Below, piece by piece: positions 14,501 through 26,500 of a stretch of 64,000 nucleotides of DNA; within the stretch, counting starts at the first letter, position 1; every line of letters begins with the position of its first letter. This DNA comes from Lethocerus indicus (taxonomy: Eukaryota; Arthropoda; Insecta; Hemiptera; Belostomatidae): positions 16,820,246 to 16,884,245 of the forward strand of contig JACDQD010000006.1 in assembly GCA_019843655.1 (NCBI GenBank), read 5' to 3'. The notes beneath the pieces are model-generated. The model was not told the origin of the DNA, ran no database searches, and was given only the letters and a program-made list of their open reading frames with translations. A program made the position numbers and the translations under genes.

Positions 14501-17500
14501 CTTCGTGAAGGAGAACAAGGGCCAGGACGTGGCTACGACGTACGTCAACTCGATGACCGAAGAAGGTGCCACCGCCCTCCACTACGCTGGGCACATTAGA
14601 AAGACGGAGGTCAGCGATGAAAATCCTTACGAGGATAGAGAAGTGGTCAAACTCCTTATCGAAGGCGGTGCCAACGTCGAGCTGGCAACCAAAATGGTAA
14701 GCCAAAATGGAGAAAATGGATTTCCAATATATAATAGTTTCTAAAACGGAAGTCGTAGATATTAATTATGTAGAATTATTACTAATCAAACACAAAATTT
14801 GATAATGAATTACGTCTATTAATTATCGTACACTGTATGTTAACGGTCGGTTAGATAAATAACTTCATTTTAATATGGTTGTGCAATTAGTCGTAAGGGT
14901 AGTGAAATATTTTTTTATTCTTAATATTTGCATATTCGAAAGGAATGTTCCTACCCTGTACTTGTTCTCCTTGAGGGGCAGTGATTATTACGCGCCGAAT
15001 CGGTGTATATCGGCCACAGTTATTCGACTAAAAATGGTTCTCTGTTTTGTTCGCCTTGTTGGTCTATTACTTCTTGCCAAGAATATAAGAATAACTAGGA
15101 CGAATTTTGGGTCGTTCGCGAGACTTATTGAGACATTACCGTCTCAAATCTTGAATTCGGCAAGACGTAACAGTCCACCGAGAAAGTGTAAATTGTACTA
15201 AGCGACTGACTATTAGCCACTGCAGCATGCAAATTATGCGCCGACACGTAATGATTATCGCACCTTCTAGAAATCAAACTACCTATCGAGGAATAAAAGC
15301 TATTTCTTTATTTACCAAAGTTGGAAAAGTTCGTAGAGAACAAATAAATATTTACAGAGATCCAGTTTTAATTAATTTATATTTAATTATTTCAATGTCA
15401 TTTGGAAATAATAACAAACATTAATTGAAAGGCACACCCCATAAAATATTAATAAATTTAAACATCGTTAAACTAGTTTATTGTAAACGAAATAAAAATA
15501 GCAAGATTGATGATACTAAGCTCGCAACGCAGTTATGCACTGCGGGTCTAGTATTAGCGCCGTTCTTTCTAATATAATACCGCTGCAATACAAAAACGCA
15601 AGGGATTAGAATACCGTAATTCTTGCGATTTTCTGACACCACGCGCTAATTTGATCTTATACTAGGCAAGTTTAGACTCTCTCGCCATCGTCAGTATTCT
15701 CGTCAGTTAATTAGCGGCGGATTAGGAACAAATAAATATTTTTTAGAATAATTTTCATAAATTAAAATTTTAAGAAAATTTAATTTGACTAAAATGCAGG
15801 TTTTTTCCGCACCATAGATATTAGTGTGACAAAAAAATTAGGTTAAAATTTACTGTAGGGGCTACGGAGGTTATCGGGTGTATTCGATATATCGATTTAT
15901 ACGGGTGAATCGATGTCGTCAACTTGTTCAGCCAGTTGTTTTCACATCGCGTACCTTTATTAAGACGGGTTATATTTTTTTTAGTAAAGGGAAAGAAAGT
16001 AATTATGACACGAAAAGAAATATATAAAAAATAATATAATAAAACTAACCTCATTCAGAATCTGACTCAAAAAAAACATTTTAGCTTATCACGTAAGATT
16101 TTGATACGAACTTATAAAGTTACCATTTGGAGTACCGTGTGGAAAAACTGTATCGATATCTCGATTTTGTTCGTACGTTAGAACCAAGAAACAGTCTTCC
16201 ACTTCAACGCCATCGTCGGCAACAACGATATACTGACGGAGATGATAACGGCAATGTCGACGACTGAAGTTCAGAAGGCGCTGAACCGCCAGACGGCCAT
16301 CGGCTGGACGCCGCTGCTGATCGCCTGCCACCATGGCCACATGGAGATGGTCAGCAACCTCCTCTCCAACCACGCCAGGGTCGACGTCTTCGACAACGAA
16401 GGCAGGTCGGCCCTCCACCTGGCCGCCGAAAGGGGCTACCTACAGGTAAACGTGGGATCCCCATACCCGACTGATAAGAACAGATCTAAATCGTAAATTT
16501 GGACTGTTGAGACCTCTTTTGAAAAGGACATCAAAATTGACAATAGTCAACAAACTGACAATATATAAAGCTATACTAAAACCGACACGGATGTACGGAA
16601 TAGAACTATGGGGTTCCGCCAAGAAATCCAACATCGCTCGCATCCAAACATTCCAGTCAGAAGTCCTTCGTACCATCCTTAATGCTCCCCGGTATGTTTC
16701 TAACCGAACAATCCATAATGACCTCAACATACCGACAGTCGACGAAGTCGCAAAATCACGCTTCCTTAAATTCCATTCCCGCCTCTCTCCACATCCAAAT
16801 CCACTCGTTCAGTTCCTTTCCTCTTTTACCCATCCATTATCCCCCGCGTCGGCTTAAACGCCACTGGTCTAGAGACTTTCTGTAGGCCGGATACAAGTCA
16901 AAAGTACCATCACTGGATGCCGTCTTTATCGAGTGAAACAAGTGAAACTAATCAAACAAACCGCAATTGTACCTATAACTGGCATATAAAGTTAAAAAAC
17001 TAGTCCCGAATTAACGGTCGATTTCGATTTAAATTGTACCCACAGATTTATCAACCGACAACCCCTCTCTTTACTTATATTTCACTTTTATCTACAGGTT
17101 TGTGACGCTCTTCTGACGCACAAGGCGTTCATTAACAGCAAGTCGAGAGTCGGCAGGACGGCGCTGCATTTGGCCGCGATGAACGGTTTCGCGGACGTAT
17201 GCAAGTGGGTATATTGGCAAAAATATGAAATAAATAAAATACAACGATTATTGCATCATCTTTGTAATTTTATACCGGTTTCAGTTATCGCGATAAAGCC
17301 ATTCTGACTTTACTATATGCAATCTAATTCTTTTGATCAATTAATATTTAGTATATGCAATTCTGTTGCATTAATGCTGATAATAGGAATTTTGTACACT
17401 GGAATAATCGATAATATAACCCCGACTAATTCTCGCCGTTGGACAGATTTCTAGTGAACGATCACAACGCGACGACGGACGTTCTAACGCTGAGAAAGCA

Positions 17501-20500
17501 AACTCCATTGCACTTGGCGGCCGCCTCGGGCCAGCTGGAAGTTTGCCGCCTTCTCCTGGAGCTAGGCGCCAGCATAGACGCCATCGACGACCAAGTGCAA
17601 AAGCCTATACACGTCGCCGCTCAAAACAACTTCCCCGAAGTTGTACAGCTGTTTTTACAACAACACCCCTCCCTTGTACTCGCCTGTACGAAGGTGAAAT
17701 TATACTTTTTATTTTTATTGATCCTCACTGATTAACTCATGCGTTTTTGTAACCTCACGTTCAGATAATGACTCTCTCGGAATTGTAGAAATCGGTACAA
17801 AATAAATGTAGTAGTAATAATGAGAGGTATGGCAAGTTGTTAATGAAATGGTTACGCTTTCAGGACGGAAACACTTGCGCGCACATAGCGGCGATGCAGG
17901 GCTCGGTACGGGTGATAGAGGAACTAATGAAATTCGACAGGGCCGGGGTGATCTCGGCGAGGAACAAGATGACGGAGGCGACGCCCCTCCAGCTGGCAGC
18001 CGAAGGAGGACACGCGGACGTCGTCAGAGTGCTCGTCAGAGCGGGCGCTTCGTGCACCGACGAAAATAAAGTAATTACATTGCATTCATTTAAAGTATTG
18101 TTCATACATAGGGCTTGTCTTACTTTTGTAGGACTTGAATAGTATAATTTGATCGGAGAAAAGTTGTCTTTAACACGTTCGGCGCCCAACGTGATTCGGT
18201 TGAGTTTCTCGTCGGGGCCCCCCAAATCCGACTGTCGGAGGTATTTGGTAAACAAAAAAAAATGGAGATAAGAAAATTCCGCGAAGTTTTAGTCACAGAT
18301 TGGTTGTCCTTAGAAAATACTGTGCGCCCGACACTAATAGACACAGAAGGAGGATAGTGTCCCACCACCACTTGGAGGTTCGCAAGAATCTACAGGAAGG
18401 ACAAACCTGTAAGAAAGATGTGCGTCATATCCTGTGTTACAGAAAGAAGAGGGAAACTGTCGGACGCCAACAAGCGAGGAAAAACGTTAAAAAAACGACA
18501 ACGTATTGTTTGAATTGCCCAAAATTGCCACAGATGTGCCTGGACTGTTTCAATGAATATCATCCGACGTAGATAATGCAATATTTTATCCTACATATAA
18601 ATTAATAATAAAAGTAGAGTATTATATGTATACTTTTGATATTTTTATCCTGCATATTCTATATTTATACTTCAGTGCTTGTTCTATTAAATTTCTTTTA
18701 AAAATTCAACTGAAAATCTTATTTAACTTCAACAAGAAAAGCGTCACCCATATATGGGTGACGGGGCCCCCACGGAAGCATACCCGTCACCCAAATATGG
18801 GTGACGCGGCGCCGAACGTGTTAAACACCCGATGAGATATAAATAGTGATACTGGACGCGATACTAAGCGATACGTCAGGTGGATCTCGCACGATCTTCG
18901 GTACCGATCAACATAAACGAATAACTGGCGCGTAAGTAGCCTCATTGTGTTACATATAAAAAAAATAAATGTATTTTACAGGCTGGATTTACGGCAGTCC
19001 ATTTAGCTGCAAGGAACGGTCACGGACCGGTGCTCGAAGTGATGCGATCGACTCAATCGTTGAGGGTGTCCAGCAAGAAGCTTGGAGTCACCGCACTGCA
19101 CGTAGCTGCCTACTTCGGCCAGGCAGGTACGCGAACTCGATCATTCTTCGCGAGCACTTAATATACTGCTGTTGAACAAAACGAATTGGAATAAAACTAA
19201 GTGTAAACGCGGAATTCGATAATTACAGAGACCGTGAGAGAGCTGTTGGCCCACGTGCCAGCCACAGTGAAATCGGACCCGCCGACCGGCGACAGCCTGG
19301 TCACCGAGCTCGGCAACGAGTCGGGAATGACGCCGCTGCATTTTTCAGCCTACTCGGGCAACGAAAACGTAGTCAGACTTCTGCTGAATTCGGCCGGAGT
19401 GCAAGTGGACGCGGCGACAACGGAAAATGTAAATAGACAATCTGCCGAATAACTCTATTGCGGTACAAATTATTGCTTTTTCGTAACTATAGTATGCGTG
19501 ACTTTATTCATTTAAACTGCATCCCCCCCAGCCCTGATCGCTGGGCTGCGAAAAAGTTCGATACAAGTCCGGAATATGGCTGAAAAACACCAATTGGATT
19601 TATCCCCTTCTAAAGTACCCATTACAAATTAAATGCAGAGTTACCAGTGACAAAGTCAAAGATAGGATTATAGAGGAAATAATTTCCTTTTTTTCACTAT
19701 TAATGTGATGACTATTTTTGCATTTAGCAGGGTTGGGATATTGTTCGTAGAGTATAAATAAATGTTTACATTGGTACAATTTATATTCATTTATGTTATA
19801 TTAATTTACACTTAATTATTTTAATGTAATTTAGAAATAACAAACATCAGTTGAAAGGTAATTCAGATACAATATTAAAAAATCGGTCATATGTGGACAG
19901 GTTTTTGAACGCCTGAGAAAAAATCGGATTGATGATACTAAGCCCGCAACGCAGTTATACAATGCGGGTCTAGTATTAGCGCCGCGTCTTGTTATATAAT
20001 AATACTCCGCAGTACATTTAAGATGACAGTTTTTTTGTTTTACTTTTTTTAATGTTGAAAGTTTAATTTACTTTTTTCTGACTCCACGTACTCATTTGAT
20101 TATAATAGACAAATTTAAACTTCTTGCCATCATCAGTAGCATTCCTGTAGGTAAAATAGAGAGACGCTTTCAGCTTGAGTTTGGGGCATTCTGTGTTCAC
20201 TCTGTGAGATAGATTGCGCGGCATAGGACCAAATTTGAGACTAAGACTAATAAACTATAATAAAATTTTAATTGATAAAAATTTTAACCATAAATATTTG
20301 TAATCTATACTGTCATACAAATGTGCCTAATCTCTTTTCATACTGCTAGGGCTACAATCCACTTCACCTGGCGTGTTTCGGCGGGCACATAACTGTGGTC
20401 GGCCTTCTCCTCAGCCGTTCCTCCGACCTGCTCCAGAGTGCTGACCGGCACGGTAAAACAGGACTCCATATAGCAGCCACACACGGCCACTACCAGATGA

Positions 20501-23500
20501 TTGAAGTACTGCTCGGACAGGGAGGCGAAATTAACGCTATTGACAAGGTGAGTCCATCAGCTCAAACAACATTTCGCAGATTCCTCTACTCGGTCATCAA
20601 ATTCGGCATTTTATTCATAAATGACTGGTTATTATTTATATTTTATAAGAACGGCTGGACTCCGCTACATTGCGCATCACGGGCGGGTTGTTTCGAAGTT
20701 GTGAAACTCCTGGTCGAGTCTGGGGCTACACCGAAATCGGAGACCAATTACGGTTCGGCACCAATCTGGTTCGCCGCCTCAGAAGGCCACGTAGACGTCT
20801 TGGAGTATCTAATGACCAAGGAGCACGATTCTTACACTCTGATGGAAGACAAACGCGTAAGTGATTGTAAATATCGTGTCACTCTTCGATTTACAGTAAC
20901 AAACTTTTAACACTAATCCGTGTCTGTTTTTTTGTTTGTAGTTTGTTTACAACTTGATGGTGGTCAGCAAAAAGCACAACGAAAAACCCATGAGGGAATT
21001 CATCTTAGTTTCTCCGGCACCGGTCGATGTCGCCGCAAAACTGTCCAGTATTTATATAAATTTATCCAACAAAGTGCGTACGAAAATTTAAAAATTATTA
21101 CATCCGCTTTTATCTCGAAATCGAAAATTTCGAATTATAATTTTTACCGATGCCGTAGGAAAAAGAAAGGGCCAAAGATCTTATTGCCGCTGGTAAAATG
21201 TGCGAAGGTATGGCCACTGAACTGCTCGCTTTAGCCGCTGGAGCCGATTCGGCAGGGAGGATTCTTACGGCCACCGACAGGCGCAATATAGAATTTCTAG
21301 ACGTTCTGATAGAAAATGAACAGAAAGAAGTTATAGCACATACTGTCGTCCAAAGATATCTACAGGTGTGAAAATCTGTATTAAAAAAGTGCAGAACAAT
21401 ATTACTAGTGCAAGACCTGAGCTTAACGGTAGCTGGCAATTTCTTTTGCAGGAACTTTGGCAAGGGAGTTTAAATTGGGCCGCTTGGAAAACGATGCTCC
21501 TCTTTCTGACATTCATTATTTGCCCGCCGGTCTGGATTTATTTTACACTGTCTTTAGGCCACAAATATAACAAAATACCCATCATCAAGTTCATGTCATA
21601 TCTGACATCGCACATTCACTTGATGATATTGCTCTTGCTGGTCGGCATCATGCCTCTCTACCCGGTAGTGAGGGCGACAGTTTTACCGTACTGGTGAGTT
21701 CTGAATGATCGCACCTATAATTGGGTGTCTACAATTTCGGGTGAAAGATATTTGGGCCTGAAGGTGTATTTGTTTCCAGGTACGAGTGGGCATTATTAGT
21801 CTGGCTATCGGGCCTCCTCCTGTCCGAATTGACAAATCCTAGCGACAAAAGTGGGCTCGGCTGGATTAAACTGGCCGTCCTCTTGTTCGGAATATTCGGA
21901 GTGGCTCTACACCTGCTGGCGCTTCTAATAGAGCGCCCCTATTGGCCTACGCTGATGTACCTAAGGAATCAGTTATTCGCCCTCTCTTTCCTTCTGGCCT
22001 GCGTACAGATCTTGGACTTCCTATCTTTCCACTACCTGTTCGGGCCGTGGGCCATAATTATCGGCAATCTGATGAAGGATCTGGCGAGGTTTCTGGCCGT
22101 TTTGGGAATTTTCGTCTTCGGATTCTCGATGCACGTGGTAGCCCTGAATCAGCCGTTCAAAAATCAGACACCGGACGAGGTCAGAAGAGGGGTCAAGCCT
22201 ATACCGTATTCGGGAGTTTTTGCGGACGGTAAGTTGAACGGTTTCATTTCTATTATCTCGTGCTTTAGAGTAGTATTGCGAGTAGAATTGTTGAACTTTT
22301 ATTATCCGCTGTAATATTAATTAGTTAACCATTTAAGCTGGAAGTACTAAACTACAATCTATTCGCTGATATTCCCAGTGAACTGCTAAGCTGTTGTGCT
22401 GTTCAGTTAATTCGATTTATCCTCATTTGTAATTATCTCTTTTCACATTTAATTCTGTAAAGAAGGGTTTAACATGACGAATGTGCAACAACTGCCAAAA
22501 CGGACGAAAGTCTATTTTCGCCCCAACTCAAACGATTTTCGAAATTTAAAGTATATATCCCTACTGAGGGAAATCTGAAATCGGGTCCCGACGAGGTACA
22601 GGGCGAAAATGATTGTCGAGGGCCTAGGGTCACTAAAGAATTCATTTGAACTAAGTAACAATCCAAAACTACTATTACTTAATATTAGTGACGCAATCTA
22701 TTTGTTTACCTTTGAGCACTGTCGTTTATTAAGGATATAATATCGTTGGGTCAATGGATGTAGGCAACAACGTGTAAACATAGTATATAATAAATAAAAT
22801 TGAATACGCCAATAGCTTCTAATGGAATGTGAGTGTGAAAATTGTGTAATTGTGCTACCTGCTAAAACTTTTGATCCGGGTTGATGTAGACTCGTCAACA
22901 GTAGCAACAACTCCTGTAACCGGCAACGCCACACAAGCACCTGTCGTTTACTGTAGCCGATACTCAAAACAACGTGACTGTGTCAGACCAGATTCGCCGG
23001 GCCGTAAGTCGTTATCTGTGAGACGGTGTTGTAACCTAAATGTGCCAAGCTTGAGGACTTGATGGAAAGTTACTTATTAACTAAATATTTATCGAGGGAG
23101 CCACAAATTCACTTGGAAGCATTTGCCGATAGTGTATAGAATAAACGAGTTTCAAGAAGAATGCCGATAACATATATACCTCCAATTAATTGCATGACTG
23201 ATTAACAAAATTAATGACAGAATTTGTGGCTTACTATGCATTCATATTTTTGCAATGCCTCACCAGGCTGCAGACACAAATGTGTGTATTTGATGTGAAA
23301 CACAGTATATTAAAGTGTATTTTAAGTGTGCTCCGCTGAGAATCTTGCTTCCTTGGTGTTATTTGGTGGTTGGTTTGGTGTAGAATGTACATTTCCAGTG
23401 GAAGTTGCTTACAGTGGAAAGGTGAAGTAATTCTAATTACCTGTATATACAAAATTATAGCCAAGTGCACTTAGTAAATCATATGCACATACAGTTATAA

Positions 23501-26500
23501 ATAATTTTGCAGTTTACACAGTAGATTGTTAATTTCTGTAAAAATAATGTTATTAAAGAAATTATGAACTGGAACGAGTCTTGCCTTTTCATTTCAATGA
23601 TGAGTCAATACCCATATCCTTCCCTAACATAGTAACATATTTCTATGTGGAGATGGGAATTATTTTAATTTAAAAAAATGTGAAATGCCTTCGAGTATCA
23701 TAATTTCTTTATAAATGGTTATGTTTTGATTATAGTATGGACTGATCCTATGAATTCGTTTTACAAGTCATTATCTGCAGTTTGAAAATGCTTTCACAAA
23801 TGAATTGTTTTGTTATTTTGCATTGCTACATTGATTGATCTAATTTAAACTATTTGGAGAAGTAAATAGGTATCTATGAAACAAAGTAAAAATATATTTA
23901 ATTTAGGCATTTCTCAAAATTTGAATATTTATATATATTTATCTTTAAAAAAATCAAGTATTAATAACTATGAAAAATGTTATTTTAGATAAATAATAAA
24001 TTATTTTACAATTTGATAATGTAATTACTATTATTAAAAGTTAATTTACTGTATTTAAAACAGTTTTGTGCTGGAATAATATGCTATTTGAATTTTCTAA
24101 TTTAAATATTTATATTCAGTTACATTCAGTTATTACAACAAATAATTATACTCTTCCAAAACAAATTTGATTTTAAATGGAACCATTATAGCACTAACAT
24201 ATTAACTGAATCATAAACATCCGAAAACATAACTCTATTCCATCTCAGAATCATGATGTATTATTCAAAAACAAATATCTTACATAGTAATCATAACTAT
24301 GACAGTAACAATTTTCTTCCATCTTATACTCTCCCAAGATATGAATTGAAACATTAAATTTGTAAATGTAAACACAAGAATGAACATTTGGTGAATCAGA
24401 AAATGTTTATACACTCAAAATATATTCATGCTCACTTACACAAGTAGTTCAGTGGTTTTGAATGTCTTCCACTCAAAGCACCAGTCCAGTTGGACTTCAA
24501 TGTATGACTGTGCATTTAAAACAATATCACATATCACAATATGCAATATGAAAAACAGCACTACAATACCATAACATATGGCACATTGACATGAACTAAT
24601 ACGTAACAATCATTATATGATACTTAACATTAACAAGAGCAACTTATATCAACATTTTATAATAAACAAGATGGTCACACATAAGTTATAACAATATAGT
24701 AAATACCTATTCACTATGGTCCACTATGGAAACTCAAATATTTGCAGACTTATCATGGTACATGAATTCATACTGGAGGTTTCATATTTACTCTTCTTCA
24801 TCCTGAAGAAAAAAGAAAATCAAATTTATTTACTTAACACATAGAACCATTATCTCTTGACCAATTGAAAATTAAAGAAAAAACCAAAACTCAAAATAAA
24901 AAAAATATATATCAGACACTGACTATTTTGATTTTTGCCATTCTATCCTACTAATGTTTAAAATATAAAAGAAATATTCCTACTATTAAATTTTAATTAA
25001 TAAAATAACTTAAAATAATAAAATAACTAGAATGAAGTATGTTGCTACATAAATAGATAAATATATCTAAATAGGAAGTTGTAATATTATTTTTTTAATT
25101 CTTTGAGGCATACTAAATAGCCATACATGTTTTATTTCAAAACTAACCAGTTTAAATACTGAACGAAAAAATACTTAATCATAAACTAAAACCATTCCAT
25201 TCATACATATATCAATGATGTCAGTCATACAAACTCTATTTTCAAGTGATTATAAATTATTTGTATTTGTACAGACGTCTTTAATGTTTTCAGATCATAT
25301 TAATCTCATTATCTGTCAATGAATAAAGTCACTGATTATTTTCAGTGTTCTGACTACAATAAATGTTTATCATAGATGGATATGATAGTAAATTGTTATC
25401 CTAATTGTGATTAAAATTGCAATTATTTTTTTTAAATTGGGGTTATTTACAACAGAAATATATATTCTAATATTTAATGACAGTGAAAATCAAATTTGAA
25501 TATTAATCATGTAATACATTTTAATTTCCATATCTTGCACTGGTTAGTATTAAAACTATTATAAAAAGGTAAACTGATAGAAATATCTAGTATGAATTTC
25601 AGTGTCATCTTGAATAGTAGTTTGCAGTCTACTTCACTAATGTGAAGTAAGTAAATCATCAAGTTAACACATCTAGTGTAAGTATGCTCATTTATTTCAT
25701 TTGGACTTAAGGACTAACAATCATTTGAGGTAGAAAATCAAACTATGTTATGTTAATAGTATCATATGGAAATAATATATACTGAAATAAAATATATTGC
25801 TTGTAAGTGGCATTGAATGTATCAGAAAAACCAGTCATCATGATTCAATGATGAATATTTTATATTCATTATTTCTTTTTCAAAAATAAGTCCAGGTACA
25901 TTGTATGTATATTTTTTTAGTACAAATGAATCCAATGGAGGCATTGGAGTTACTTTTCTTCGCTGTCTTTGGGCAGACAACACCAGATGTACTGAAAGTG
26001 AAAGGTGCTCATCAACCTCAATGGACCCTTTACCTCTTCAAATTTGTTTTTGGGATATATATGCTGGTTTCAGTAGTTGTGCTAATCAACCTGCTCATTG
26101 CTATGATGAGTGATACATATCAGCGAATTCAGGTATGTGGTACTAATATTAAATGACACTTAATTTCAAACTTCATTCTATGTTAGATACTAAATTTAAA
26201 TTCTTTGAAAATAAATAACATATTTAATTGCATTACATAAATTCATAACATTACTCAATTTTTACGTACAGAAATAAATAAAAACTGATGTTATTATATA
26301 TCTTTATAATCCACAAGTTTTATTTGGAACATCATAAATGAAAATACAAGATCATAAAGAGTGTTTTGCAATCAACACACTTAACTGTACACAGTTCTTT
26401 TCTCATTCCTTAAATAGTCGTGCATCATTTGTATTATATTAGATTTATATTATATTATTCATATTTATATTAGAGCCTAATAAGTGAAACAAAAAATCTA

